From Methanosarcina horonobensis HB-1 = JCM 15518 (GTDB lineage Archaea; Halobacteriota; Methanosarcinia; Methanosarcinales; Methanosarcinaceae), in the NCBI RefSeq assembly GCF_000970285.1, contig NZ_CP009516.1, positions 1,157,036 through 1,221,035 on the forward strand: DNA of 64,000 nucleotides, given 5' to 3'. A program made the translations under genes and the position numbers. Numbering within the stretch: position 1 is the stretch's first letter; every line of letters begins with the position of its first letter. The notes beneath the pieces were generated by a model, which saw nothing but the letters and a program-made list of their open reading frames with translations, searched no databases and was not told where the DNA came from. This document shows, piece by piece, positions 1 through 8,880 of the stretch.

Positions 1-645
1 TCCGGAAGTAAGACAGTGGATGTCCTCGCAGCAGGTGTTCTCAAGCTGCTGGTCTCAGTTTCTCCTGAAGACATCAGAGAAGGCGACCAGATCACTATAA
101 GGGTCGCTGATTCTGCACAGAACCAGCCTGTCTCCGGAGCAGATGTCTTCTTTGGCGGACAGAAAGTTGAAGGACAGACCGGTACAAACGGCACTGTATC
201 TTACTGGGTAACTGCTCCAGGCACATTTACTGTAAACGCTACAAAAGCAGGTTATGAGGAAGGAGAAACCATTGTTGAGGTTTCCGAAGATAGAGCCAGC
301 TTTGAGTTCTCGGACCTTTTGATTGAGCCTGCTTCTGTTAGAAGTGGAAATGCAGTTACAATTGAGGTGAATGTGACAAACACCGGCAACATTGCAGGAG
401 AAACCGAAGTTGAACTGCTTATCAACGGTGAACCCGTAGATAACGAAACTGTGAGCTTGGGCGTTGGTGAGAGTAGGGTAGTGGAATTCTCCCATACCGA
501 GGAAGAAGCAGGGACATACACGGTTGAGATCGAAGATCTTAGCGGAAGTTACGAAGTAACGAAATCCACTCCTTTCCTCAGCAGCACTGTAACCATCGGA
601 ATACTTGCTACAGCGTTTATACTGCTCAGGAGAAGAAAGAACTAA
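1..645 (+). CDS. C-terminal part of a surface protein (Ig-like and CARDB-like domains, membrane anchor)
   Basis: The frame is open from the first base, so the gene begins upstream of the window; the GTG at 16 is not a credible start. About 215 residues remain. Residues ~15-95 look like an Ig/carboxypeptidase-regulatory-type beta domain and ~100-185 like a CARDB adhesion domain (NVTNTGNIAGETEVELLING). A single hydrophobic segment (TVTIGILATAFILL) followed by RRRKN ends the protein, the usual anchor of Methanosarcina envelope proteins. It probably acts outside the cell in the S-layer zone. No PGF motif precedes the anchor. A terminator-like hairpin follows at 672-699. The exact partner or ligand cannot be told. 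Confidence 0.75.
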   Translation, partial: SGSKTVDVLAAGVLKLLVSVSPEDIREGDQITIRVADSAQNQPVSGADVFFGGQKVEGQTGTNGTVSYWVTAPGTFTVNATKAGYEEGETIVEVSEDRASFEFSDLLIEPASVRSGNAVTIEVNVTNTGNIAGETEVELLINGEPVDNETVSLGVGESRVVEFSHTEEEAGTYTVEIEDLSGSYEVTKSTPFLSSTVTIGILATAFILLRRRKN

Positions 646-671
646 ATCAGGTTCTATTTTTTAGTAGCAGG

Positions 672-708
672 GACCGGAAATTAATTTTTGATTCCGGTCT
701 TTTTTTCT
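672..708 (+). terminator. Hairpin plus T-run after the first surface gene
   Basis: GACCGGAA (672-679) pairs with TTCCGGTC (692-699) and is followed by a run of T. It lies between two convergent genes and probably ends the upstream one. Confidence 0.6.
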
Positions 709-905
709 TTCTCCTATTTTTTGCGTACTCTCTGCCTGAACAACTTTCCTGACCTTCTGTTTGATAATTCTTGAGAATCTCAATTCCTGTCGCTTAATAT
801 TTTACTGGAAAAAACACATAGCTAAAATTTAATAACGTAGCATAAATATAGAAAAGGAAGGTTCCAGTGAACCTTCTGTCAAATAGTAGTAATCAAAAAG
901 CTTTT

Positions 906-2372
906 TTATCTTCTTTTTTTCAGTACTGAATATGATGTCAGAACTCCGGTTGCCGCAAATAAAATTCCAATCCCAGAAACATATTCTTTTTCTTCCTCAG
1001 AAGCTGGAGTTCCTTCTCTTTTTTTTCCGGAAGCCTCTTCTGCGCCCACGAGATTATTTCCTCCGTCTCTGGCAGGAGTAATTTCTAGTAACTGGGTGTT
1101 TTCCGGATCTGCAATCGCAAAAGGCGAAAAACCAGGAGTTTCTGCTGTGAAGTAGAAGTAATTTTCATCTTCTCCTTTCAGGCTTGTAGGCAGTGCATTC
1201 CATGTGTTATCACTGTACCTGTAAAGGATTATTGCGCTTTCACCTATGCCGTTTTCGGAGAGCCATGTCCGGTTTACTCTGAAACTTATCCGTGCATTTT
1301 CAAGGTTTTCTGAGCTTGAAAAGCCACTGTTTCCTACCCAGATATTCAGGTTTTTGTAGACGGTCCCGGGAGCAGGCTCTTTCACTATTGTGGATGTGTT
1401 CTTCAGCATTTCCACAATTGCGGTTGTTTTCCCGAAGTTCTTTTTCGGGTCAAACTCAATAGTAATGATCTCGTTTGTATCTCCTTTGAATGTATAGCAG
1501 GCGTGAGTTCCTTTGAATATTTGCTCATTTGAAATCTCCTTGAGCTCTACGTTTCTGCTTGATTCCGGAGAGCCTCCACCGCCCCCTCCTCCGCTGCCCC
1601 CACTGCTTCCTCCAGATGATGCGGTTTTCTCCGTAACTGTAATATAACCTGTTTTTGTTTTGGAATCGTTTCCATAGGTAGTGTTAATTGCCCTGAGGGT
1701 TACTGTATAGGTTCCCGTGGTTTCATAGGTCCATACCGGATTTTTATCTAAAGAGTCGATGCTTCCGTTTCCATCAAAGTCCCATTTCCAGGAATCTGGA
1801 TTACCTGTAGATAGATCCCTGAACTGAACTTTGAGAGGCACGGTTCCGGAGACTGGACTTGCGGAAAAGTCAGCTTTTGGAGGCGAGTATGTGGCTATTA
1901 TTTCCGAAGCTCCTGCGATAGGAATAGCTGAAACGGAATATGCGGAAACATTTCCTGAGATCGTGAAGTTTCCAGGTTCAATAACTGAGGGCACTGTAAC
2001 TCTGTACACAACAGTTTTCTCTCCTCCTGCCTGAAGGCTTTCGACCCAGATCCATTCCAGGGTAGATTCTTTGAAAGTTTCGGTACTCTGGAAGGTAGCT
2101 CCGTCATTTTCAGTTCTGCTTACAGTCCATTCCTCAGGAAGGTTTTCATCAAGGGTTAGGGCTTCAATATACTGGTCTGTCAGTATGTGCACGGTTACTG
2201 TAAAATTTCCGCCTGCGTAAACTTTCTCTGCAGAAATCTCCCTGCTAGCCTCGATTCCAGAGGCTGATGCCGGGATTATGGTTCCGGCAAGAAAAAGAAC
2301 AAACATGAAACTGACAATTAAATATGAAAATTTAATCCGTTTTTTTACTTTAAGGATTTCAGTTGTTTTCAT
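906..2372 (-). CDS. PKD and PGF-pre-PGF domain surface protein
   Basis: 488 residues with an N-terminal signal peptide (residues ~14-38). Residues ~40-160 form a DUF11/CARDB-like beta region. A PKD domain follows (about 170-250; motifs FRDLSTGNPDSWKWDFDG and WTYETTGTYTVTL). A glycine/serine linker (GGSSGGSGGGGGGG) leads into a PGF-pre-PGF domain (~275-425), recognisable from IWVGNSGF and ending TPGFSPFAIAD. A hydrophobic stretch and KKRR close the protein. This architecture is typical of exported, membrane-attached Methanosarcina envelope proteins. It is transcribed divergently from the DUF4139 gene at 2609. The function beyond envelope or adhesion is unknown. Confidence 0.85.
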   Translation of the reverse strand: MKTTEILKVKKRIKFSYLIVSFMFVLFLAGTIIPASASGIEASREISAEKVYAGGNFTVTVHILTDQYIEALTLDENLPEEWTVSRTENDGATFQSTETFKESTLEWIWVESLQAGGEKTVVYRVTVPSVIEPGNFTISGNVSAYSVSAIPIAGASEIIATYSPPKADFSASPVSGTVPLKVQFRDLSTGNPDSWKWDFDGNGSIDSLDKNPVWTYETTGTYTVTLRAINTTYGNDSKTKTGYITVTEKTASSGGSSGGSGGGGGGGSPESSRNVELKEISNEQIFKGTHACYTFKGDTNEIITIEFDPKKNFGKTTAIVEMLKNTSTIVKEPAPGTVYKNLNIWVGNSGFSSSENLENARISFRVNRTWLSENGIGESAIILYRYSDNTWNALPTSLKGEDENYFYFTAETPGFSPFAIADPENTQLLEITPARDGGNNLVGAEEASGKKREGTPASEEEKEYVSGIGILFAATGVLTSYSVLKKRR

Positions 2373-2576
2373 GAAAGTGAGTCCTTTGATTTTTTTTTTC
2401 AGGCTTTTCTGGCATCTCTAGCAAATTTTATATTCTGTATTGGTCTATATTATTATAACTGTATCCATTCAGATCTTTACTTAATTTTAAAGATTTTTCT
2501 GTTTTTCAGCATCAAAAGGCTTTAAAATTTCACAGGAGATGAGAGATAACTTCAAGCTCGTCCGCAGTCAAAGTCA

Positions 2577-2586
2577 TATATAAATA
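2577..2586 (+). promoter_or_regulatory. TATA box of the first DUF4139 gene
   Basis: TATATAAATA is centred about 27 bases before the ATG at 2609. No Shine-Dalgarno sequence is present, so the message is probably leaderless or nearly so. The paralogue at 24701 has the same arrangement. Confidence 0.65.
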
Positions 2587-2608
2587 AAAAAGTGCTCTAT
2601 TCTCTGTC

Positions 2609-4129
2609 ATGATATCAAGAAAAAGTTACGTATGGCTTTCTCTGGTTTTTATCGGAATTGCAGCCATTACTGCAGTGTTTGCTTACCCTGGCTCTACTGG
2701 AAAAACGGTTCAGGCAGATGAGGCTGAAATCACTGTGAATGGAAGTGAAATAATCACTAACGGGATTATATCTTCTTCCAGTATAGTAACAAAGGTACAA
2801 CCTTCAAATCCGCTGAAGTTTCTTACTGCAGGAGCCGCCGAGATTGATTCAGCTACCGAGGTTACGGTTTATAACCATAACCTTGCCCTCGTGAAGGAAC
2901 GTCGGAAACTCGATCTGAATACCGGAGTCAACACCGTCGAGTATACGGATGTTGCTGCACGTATCGACCCGACCTCAGTCATGTTTGAGGACACAAAAAA
3001 CAAAAATACTGCCGTGCTTGAACAGAACTATGAGTACGACCTGGTAAGCAGTGACAAACTTCTGGATAAATTCCTGGATAAGGAAATTACTGTAACTGAA
3101 AAGGAAGGAGATACGTATACGGGGACTCTTCTCAGCCACGATGGCGGGGTTGTGCTCAGACTGAGTGACGGAAAGGTTGTGAGTATCACAGAGGTTTCTA
3201 AATTCGAATTTCCGGATTCTGCAGGTCTTCTCACAAGACCCACCCTGGTCTGGCAGGTCTATTCTCCTGTGGCAGGCAGCCGGGATGTGCTGACTTCCTA
3301 CCTGACAGAAGGTATGACCTGGAATGCGGACTACATCATAAAGACAAATGCGGATGATACAAAGGCTGACATCCGGGGCTGGGTCAGTATCGACAACTGG
3401 GCAGGAACTACCTATGAAGAGGCCAAATTGAAGCTTGTTGCAGGGGAAGTCCACCGTGTAGCTGTACCACAGTCTAGCTATTATGGTAATGAGGTTGCAG
3501 AAGAGGAAGTAGGGTACGATGGAGCAAAGGGAGGCTTTGTTGAGGAGTCCTTCTTTGAGTACCACTTATATACACTTGAAAGGCCGGCTACCCTGAAGAA
3601 CAACCAGGTAAAGCAGCTCTCCCTGCTCTCTGCGGATTCCGTACCCGTGAAAAAGGAGTTAATCTTTGATGCCTCAAAAAGCGAGAATGTGCAGGTAGTC
3701 CTGAATCTTACTAACTCAAAAGAAAAAGGTCTTGGAATGCCCCTCCCTGCCGGGGTTGTGAGGGTATATAAAGCTGATTCCGAAGGACAGCTCCAGTTCC
3801 TTGGGGAAGACAGTATAGACCATACTCCGAAAGATGAGGAAATAGAGGTTGCTGTAGGAAGTGCTTTTGATATTACCGGCGCCAGGACCCAGACCGACTA
3901 CAATAGGGTTAGTGATGATGTCTGGCGGGAAAGCTACGAGATCGAACTGAAGAACCACAAATCCCAGGCTCAGAAAGTAAGGATCGTGGAACACTTCTAT
4001 GGGGACTGGGAGATCACCACAAGTTCCGATACTTACGAAAAGAAGGATGCTTACACTGCCGAGTGGGAAGTAACCGTGCCTGCAGACGGTTCGAAAAAGG
4101 TCACTTTCACAGTGGAACGCAGTTACTAA
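2609..4129 (+). CDS. DUF4139 domain protein, exported (copy A)
   Basis: 506 residues. A signal-anchor segment (WLSLVFIGIAAITAVFA) begins the protein. The region from ~85 (VTVYNHNLALVKERRKLDL) to the end matches the DUF4139 family, beta-rich proteins with the marks VWQVYSPVAGSRDVLTSYLTEGMTWNADY (split here over two strands) and a final EVTVPADGSKKVTFTVER strand. The family is common in Methanosarcina and has no established biochemical role; it is presumably extracytoplasmic. A close paralogue is at 24701-26197. The last ~65 bases of this gene recur at 13390 beyond the opp island, where only a tail remains. Confidence 0.85.
   Translation: MISRKSYVWLSLVFIGIAAITAVFAYPGSTGKTVQADEAEITVNGSEIITNGIISSSSIVTKVQPSNPLKFLTAGAAEIDSATEVTVYNHNLALVKERRKLDLNTGVNTVEYTDVAARIDPTSVMFEDTKNKNTAVLEQNYEYDLVSSDKLLDKFLDKEITVTEKEGDTYTGTLLSHDGGVVLRLSDGKVVSITEVSKFEFPDSAGLLTRPTLVWQVYSPVAGSRDVLTSYLTEGMTWNADYIIKTNADDTKADIRGWVSIDNWAGTTYEEAKLKLVAGEVHRVAVPQSSYYGNEVAEEEVGYDGAKGGFVEESFFEYHLYTLERPATLKNNQVKQLSLLSADSVPVKKELIFDASKSENVQVVLNLTNSKEKGLGMPLPAGVVRVYKADSEGQLQFLGEDSIDHTPKDEEIEVAVGSAFDITGARTQTDYNRVSDDVWRESYEIELKNHKSQAQKVRIVEHFYGDWEITTSSDTYEKKDAYTAEWEVTVPADGSKKVTFTVERSY
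4065..4113 (+). repeat. 49-bp direct repeat, left copy (3' end of DUF4139 gene A)
   Basis: Bases 4065-4113 are identical to 13390-13438. Weaker similarity continues downstream through the stop codon to the terminator hairpins (4238-4257 and 13551-13570). The pair brackets the opp island. Confidence 0.85.
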
Positions 4130-4237
4130 ATTTTTGCCAGCTATTAATTTCCCGATAACTGTTAAGTTTCCGAGCTGAAATGCCTGAAAATCTTCCTGAC
4201 CCGGACTTAAACGGAAAAAACTGAAAAATTATCCTGT

Positions 4238-4265
4238 AAGAGGGTTTTTGCCCTCTTATTTTTCA
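4238..4265 (+). terminator. Terminator hairpin after DUF4139 gene A
   Basis: AAGAGGG (4238-4244), loop TTTTTG, CCCTCTT (4251-4257), then T-rich DNA. A related hairpin with T-run is at 13551-13570 after the duplicated tail. Confidence 0.6.
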
Positions 4266-4410
4266 AACTGCTCTTTTATCTTTTTTCTAAAAATCAGTGG
4301 TCTCTAATTGATTGGTTGATCATTTTGGGATCTAAAGATAACCTTTATTTTTTCTCTTTCGGTCCCCTCACACGTAAATCCTATGGGATAAAACAGTTTT
4401 TAGATTGCAG

Positions 4411-5328
4411 TCATTTTGGTTTCCAGCACCTCACCAACTTCCCCGAGACATCCCGTAGTTTCTGCGGCTCTTTACACGTATCCGTTCTCTCCCGGCACAA
4501 CCTGTAGTAGGAACAGCCCGAAAAACCATCCGGCAGCGCTCCGGTCTCCTCCGGCAGCACAACTTCGAGCGATGCATACCGTACTGCATCCAGAAGAGCG
4601 CGCGTATACGGGTGCAGAGGCCGGTCAAATACATCCTTTCCCTCCTCAACAATCTCACCAGCATACATCACCAGCACCCGGTCCGAAACAGCCTTCGCTG
4701 CCTCCAGATCGTGCGTAATGAACACCAGTCCGAGACCGCGTTTTTTCTGAATCTCTTTGAGCATCGTCACAATAAAGGCCTGCACTGATACATCAAGCAT
4801 CGAGGTCGCCTCGTCACAGACCAGCAACTCAGGCTTCAAAGCGAGAGCCCTGGCAATTACCATCCTCTGCAGTTCTCCTCCTGACAATTCATGCGGATAC
4901 CGGGTCTTGTGCTCCGCAGAAAGGCCCACCTCTGAAAACAGGGAATCTACATTTGCCGAAATCTCCTCTTTGGAAAAGCCTCCGCAAATCACAAACGGCT
5001 CGGAAACCGACCTTTCAACCGTCCATTTAGGATCAACCACATTATCAGGATTCTGGGGGATCAGCTGGATTTTTCCCATAAACTTCCGGAGATTCTTCCA
5101 GCTCATCCCGGTCAGTTTCATCCCGTCGAAAAACACATCTCCGGAAGCCGGCGCAAGTTGCTGGACAAGCATCTTTGCAAGCGTTGACTTCCCGCACCCC
5201 GACTCCCCGACAATAGCCACCGTCTCGCCCGGACAAATCTCAAGATCAACGCCGCAAACAGCTGTCTTTTTGACGGTTTTAATCAATCCTGAGGTGTAAA
5301 CACAGCGCAGGTTCTCTGCCTTAAGCAT
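4411..5328 (-). CDS. Oligopeptide/nickel-type ABC transporter ATPase (OppF/DppF-like)
   Basis: 305 residues. Walker A is GESGCGKST (about 40-48), the signature is LSGGELQR, Walker B is LLVCDEATSMLD and the switch His is in FITHD. The C-terminal ~50 residues hold the oligo_HPY-type tail (DRPLHPYTRALLDAV) with cysteines GCSYYRLC...C...C. It powers a group 5 importer with the OppD-like ATPase, whose stop it overlaps by 8 bases. It is the last gene of a minus-strand operon. The reading is visibly richer in G+C than the flanking Methanosarcina genes, suggesting transfer. The substrate could be peptide, nickel or a metal chelate. Confidence 0.85.
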   Translation of the reverse strand: MLKAENLRCVYTSGLIKTVKKTAVCGVDLEICPGETVAIVGESGCGKSTLAKMLVQQLAPASGDVFFDGMKLTGMSWKNLRKFMGKIQLIPQNPDNVVDPKWTVERSVSEPFVICGGFSKEEISANVDSLFSEVGLSAEHKTRYPHELSGGELQRMVIARALALKPELLVCDEATSMLDVSVQAFIVTMLKEIQKKRGLGLVFITHDLEAAKAVSDRVLVMYAGEIVEEGKDVFDRPLHPYTRALLDAVRYASLEVVLPEETGALPDGFSGCSYYRLCRERTDTCKEPQKLRDVSGKLVRCWKPK

Positions 5329-6259
5329 ACATCCAGCACCTCACACACCTTCCATCTATCTCCGCAACCGGCGGATTTGTCAGACACCTGTCCGTTTTGT
5401 ACGGGCATCGCGGATGAAACCTGCAGCCTTCAGGCACCTCAATCATCGATGGTGACGGGCCTGGAATCGGATTCATGCCGCGCTCCGGCACCGCATCTAA
5501 AAGCGCCTGTGAATACGGATGCAAAGGCTCTTTGAAAAAAGCATCCTTTCCTGCAATCTCTATAATCTGCCCGCAGTAATTTACCGCGATTCTGTCCGCC
5601 ATCACCCGGGCAAAACCGACATCATGCGTAATTAAAAGAAACGCACAGCCGTCCGAGGCAACCTTCCGAAAAATTGCTGCAATATTGCGTCTCTTCAACA
5701 CATCAATGCCTTTTGTCGGTTCATCAGCGATAATCAGTTCAGGATTTGCAGCCGTTCCCATTGCGACCATTGCCCGTTGCAGCATTCCGCCGCTGTACTG
5801 GAACGGGTATTCCCTTTCTCGCACTTCAGCAGGGATAATATCAAAATACTTAAGAGCCCGGCATGTCCTGGCCCTTGCGTCTTCTTTGTTCATTCCAAGA
5901 TGCGCTTGCATCGGCTCTGCAACCTGAGTGCCAACTCTGATTCCCGGATTCATTGCAAGATACGGGTTCTGGGCAATTGACGCAACTGTTTTGCCGCGGA
6001 CTTTCTGCATCTCCTTTTCGGAAAGAGCCGATATTTCCTTACCGCCGAGTTCTACTTTCCCGGAAAACACCGCATTCGGGGGAAGCAGCCTCATTATTGC
6101 CTGGCCAAGAATTGACTTGCCGCTCCCGGACTCCCCAATCAGTGAAAACACCTCATGTTTGTTAATCGAAAACGCCGCATCATCAACCGCATGAACTGCT
6201 CCCTGTCCGGTTGGGATTGATACGGAAACACCGGATACTTTCAGTAATACATCAGGCAT
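5321..6259 (-). CDS. Oligopeptide/nickel-type ABC transporter ATPase (OppD/DppD-like)
   Basis: About 312 residues. Walker A GESGSGKS, signature YSGGMLQRAMVAMG, Walker B LIIADEPTKGID, His in LITHDVGFA. The C-terminal oligo_HPY tail has the expected cysteines (GCRFHPRCPYKTDRC). I place the start at the ATG at 6259, preceded by GGGAGGT with a 6-base spacer, rather than the in-frame ATG at 6277. It begins just after the stop of the upstream permease, so translation is probably coupled. It pairs with the OppF-like ATPase. Confidence 0.85.
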   Translation of the reverse strand: MPDVLLKVSGVSVSIPTGQGAVHAVDDAAFSINKHEVFSLIGESGSGKSILGQAIMRLLPPNAVFSGKVELGGKEISALSEKEMQKVRGKTVASIAQNPYLAMNPGIRVGTQVAEPMQAHLGMNKEDARARTCRALKYFDIIPAEVREREYPFQYSGGMLQRAMVAMGTAANPELIIADEPTKGIDVLKRRNIAAIFRKVASDGCAFLLITHDVGFARVMADRIAVNYCGQIIEIAGKDAFFKEPLHPYSQALLDAVPERGMNPIPGPSPSMIEVPEGCRFHPRCPYKTDRCLTNPPVAEIDGRCVRCWMYA

Positions 6260-6260
6260 A

Positions 6261-7100
6261 TCAGAACCTCCCTTCAAGTTCGGTATTTTTCATCTTCTGG
6301 TCAAGTGCATCCCGCAACCCGTCGCCAAAATAGTTGAATGCAAGAACGGCTATCATGATAAAAAGGCCCGGGAAAAGCATCAGCCAGGGAGCGGTTGTGA
6401 CATACATCCGGCCTGCATTCAGCATCGCACCCCACTCCGGTGTTGCCGGCTGCACCCCAAGCCCAAGGAAACTTAAACCGGCCGCTGCCAAAATCACGTT
6501 CCCGATCCCAAGCGATGCCATAATCAAAACCGGAGAGATAATGTTTGGAAGAACATGCTTTACCATCACATACCCATTTGAAGCACCAACCCACCGGGGT
6601 GCCCGGACATAGCCTTTTGTCTTGACGTCAAGTGTTGAACCGCGTGCAACTCTCGCAAACGCCGTCCATTCTACAATAATTAAAGCAATCATCATGTTTT
6701 CCAGCCCCTGTCCCAGAAACGCGGTAATTGCAAGTGCCAGAAACATCGACGGAAACGCAAGGAAGCTATCCGTCAGCCGCATGATAATCTCATCCAGCCA
6801 CCCGCCGTAATACCCTGCCAGAACGCCAAGTGTCACCCCGATTGCAAGCGAAACGCCGACAACCGCAAACCCGACGAAAATGGATGCCTGTGCACCGTAC
6901 ATCACCATTGTCAGGATATCACGGCCAAGGTGATCGGTTCCGAACAGGTGGTCAGAAGACGGAGCCTGCAGACGGTTCTGCACGTTCTTTTCCGTGTAGT
7001 CATACGGGGCTAAAACACCGGCAAACACGGCCATGAAGATAAGCCCTCCAAGAATTATCAGGGAGAGAATAATCTGCCGGTTTTTAAGAATTTCTATCAT
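6261..7100 (-). CDS. ABC transporter permease (OppC/DppC-like)
   Basis: 279 residues with about six membrane segments. The FGTDHLGRDIL motif and the cytoplasmic loop DVKTKGYVRAPRWVGASNGYVMVKHVLPN (split) are typical of OppC/DppC/NikC permeases. A GGAGAT Shine-Dalgarno sequence sits 5 bases before the ATG. The start overlaps the upstream permease by 17 bases. It forms the membrane pore with the OppB-like protein. Confidence 0.88.
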   Translation of the reverse strand: MIEILKNRQIILSLIILGGLIFMAVFAGVLAPYDYTEKNVQNRLQAPSSDHLFGTDHLGRDILTMVMYGAQASIFVGFAVVGVSLAIGVTLGVLAGYYGGWLDEIIMRLTDSFLAFPSMFLALAITAFLGQGLENMMIALIIVEWTAFARVARGSTLDVKTKGYVRAPRWVGASNGYVMVKHVLPNIISPVLIMASLGIGNVILAAAGLSFLGLGVQPATPEWGAMLNAGRMYVTTAPWLMLFPGLFIMIAVLAFNYFGDGLRDALDQKMKNTELEGRF

Positions 7101-8034
7101 AGCGTATCTCCGGGTTTGCCCAAACGTAGACTAAGTCTACAAAAAAGTTGATCAGAAGGAAAATAATGGCAACAAAGAGCACCGAGCCCTGTACCATCAT
7201 ATAATCTTGGGAAAGAATTGAGTTCACCACAAGATTTCCAACACCCGGCCACCCGAAAATTGTCTCGACAACAACCGAGCCGTTTAAGAGAAAACCGGTC
7301 GACAGACCAACCACCGTGACAACCGGAACAAGAGCGTTTTTCAATGCGTGTCTGATGATGACAATTTTTTCAGAAAGCCCTTTTCCGCGTGCGGTCTGGA
7401 TATACTCCTTTCCCATGACATCCAGCATGCTTGAACGGACCATTCGCATCATTACAGCCGCTGACCCTGTTCCAAGAACAATCGCCGGCATAATCATGTA
7501 GCTGACGTCTGTCCCGTGTCCGAATCCGGATGCAGGGAGCCAGTGAAGGATTACCGAGAAGAGAATTATCATCAGATAAGCCTGCCAGAAGTTCGGCATG
7601 GACACCCCGATAAGAGCCCCCAGGCGGCAGGCGGCATCAACAACAGTGTTATGTTTCAGAGCTGAGACTATGCCAAGCGGGATGGCGATAACAAGAGCAA
7701 TTGCAAGGGCGAGAATGGAAAGTGTCAGCGTATTTCTGAATGCATTCAGAACGGTTTCAAACACTGGCTGTCCGCTCATGTACGAGTAGCCAAAGTCTCC
7801 GACAGCCGCGTCTTTGAGCCAGTTCAGATACTGGATGTAAAACGACTGGTTAAGACCGTGGGCTATGCGGAACGCTTCAACAGCTGCCTCATCATATCCA
7901 CCTGAGGGACTCGTCATCATAATCTCTGCCGGGTCGCCCGGAGCGATGTAGATGAGTGAGAAACTCATGACTGAGATAAATATGAGAACCGGGATGAGAT
8001 ACAGAGCCCGGCGGATGAAATAATCCTTTAGCAT
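7084..8034 (-). CDS. ABC transporter permease (OppB/DppB-like)
   Basis: About 316 residues, six membrane segments. N-terminal YFIRRALYLIPVLIFISVMSF and the loop MGKEYIQTARGKGLSEKIVI are the OppB/DppB/NikB hallmarks. I choose the ATG at 8034 (AGAGGT six bases upstream) over the upstream in-frame ATG at 8073, because the permease family normally begins at this hydrophobic segment. It lies 42 bases downstream of the methyltransferase gene, probably in one transcript. Confidence 0.87.
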   Translation of the reverse strand: MLKDYFIRRALYLIPVLIFISVMSFSLIYIAPGDPAEIMMTSPSGGYDEAAVEAFRIAHGLNQSFYIQYLNWLKDAAVGDFGYSYMSGQPVFETVLNAFRNTLTLSILALAIALVIAIPLGIVSALKHNTVVDAACRLGALIGVSMPNFWQAYLMIILFSVILHWLPASGFGHGTDVSYMIMPAIVLGTGSAAVMMRMVRSSMLDVMGKEYIQTARGKGLSEKIVIIRHALKNALVPVVTVVGLSTGFLLNGSVVVETIFGWPGVGNLVVNSILSQDYMMVQGSVLFVAIIFLLINFFVDLVYVWANPEIRYDRNS

Positions 8035-8076
8035 TGCAGTACCTCTGGACAATCTCAGCGCTTTATTTTTCATTCC

Positions 8077-8769
8077 TCAACATTTTGTTCCGATGGCGAG
8101 ATATGGGACGGATAAATAGTCATAACCCTCCGGATCGCATCTTTTCATATACTCGGCATACTCGGGAAGAGATTTCCAGGAGACCTCAGAAAACCCGTTA
8201 TTTTCCATGATGGCTGTAATCATTTCAGGTGAGTTGCTGTCATAAAGCGGAAGATATTCTATTAATTCATCGTGATTTCTTTCTTCCTGGTTGTAATTCC
8301 TATTTGGAACGTATCCTGGCTGGAACCATTGGCCGTCGATTGCAAGAATCCTGCCCCCTGGTACCAGAACTCTTCGGCATTCACTGAAGAATTTGTCATG
8401 GTCTGTGAGCGTCCAGAGCAGATGCATGTTTACGATAATATCGAATATACAGTCTTCAAAAGGCAGTTTTTCTCCGTCACCTTCAACGAACTTAATTGAC
8501 AAATTACGGTTATTTGCTTCTTCTTTTGCACATGCAAGCATCTCCTCCGAGATGTCAAGAGCAGTGACGTTATGTCCCATCTCGGCAAAAACAAATGCCT
8601 GGATGCCAGGCCCTGTTCCGATATCAAGGACATTGAGTTTTTTACCCGCTGGAAGCTTCTCTGAAAAGAGGTTTTTCATAAGGAGAATCTCTTCATCAAG
8701 GTGGTCACGATACATCTTCCGGTAATTTGGACTAACCTTATTCCAGTGTGCTGTAATTTTGTCTTTCAT
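8077..8769 (-). CDS. Class I SAM-dependent methyltransferase (paralogue 1 of the island)
   Basis: 230 residues. Motif I is NVLDIGTGPGIQ (about 46-57), the acidic end of strand 2 is ALDISEEML, and the post-motif is VLVPGGRILAIDGQWF, typical of small-molecule methyltransferase type 11. Start has GAGGA seven bases before the ATG. Sandwiched between the binding-protein gene and the permeases on the same strand. Its paralogue is at 10924-11640 (shared MKDKI...WTL...DKFF/L.EC.R.L...GG pattern). The substrate is unknown; context suggests a transported small molecule. Confidence 0.85.
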   Translation of the reverse strand: MKDKITAHWNKVSPNYRKMYRDHLDEEILLMKNLFSEKLPAGKKLNVLDIGTGPGIQAFVFAEMGHNVTALDISEEMLACAKEEANNRNLSIKFVEGDGEKLPFEDCIFDIIVNMHLLWTLTDHDKFFSECRRVLVPGGRILAIDGQWFQPGYVPNRNYNQEERNHDELIEYLPLYDSNSPEMITAIMENNGFSEVSWKSLPEYAEYMKRCDPEGYDYLSVPYLAIGTKC

Positions 8770-8782
8770 TTTTTAGTCCTCT

Positions 8783-8876
8783 TCAGGCAGGTTCCATTTC
8801 GTTTGTAATGAACGTGTATTCGTTTGGATAAATTTCAAAACGTAAAGTTCTGCACGTTTTTCTTCGCCTTCTCGAC
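8783..8876 (-). pseudogene. 3'-end remnant of a second binding-protein gene
   Basis: Read on the minus strand, the stretch gives EEKRAELY, then after an internal deletion and a frame change EIYPNEYTFITNE, matching EEKRAELYD and MYPNEYTIITKD near the C-terminus of the intact binding protein at 8881-10452. It is a deletion-ridden relic lying directly beyond that gene's stop, so a tandem copy once existed here. Confidence 0.7.
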
Positions 8877-8880
8877 AAAT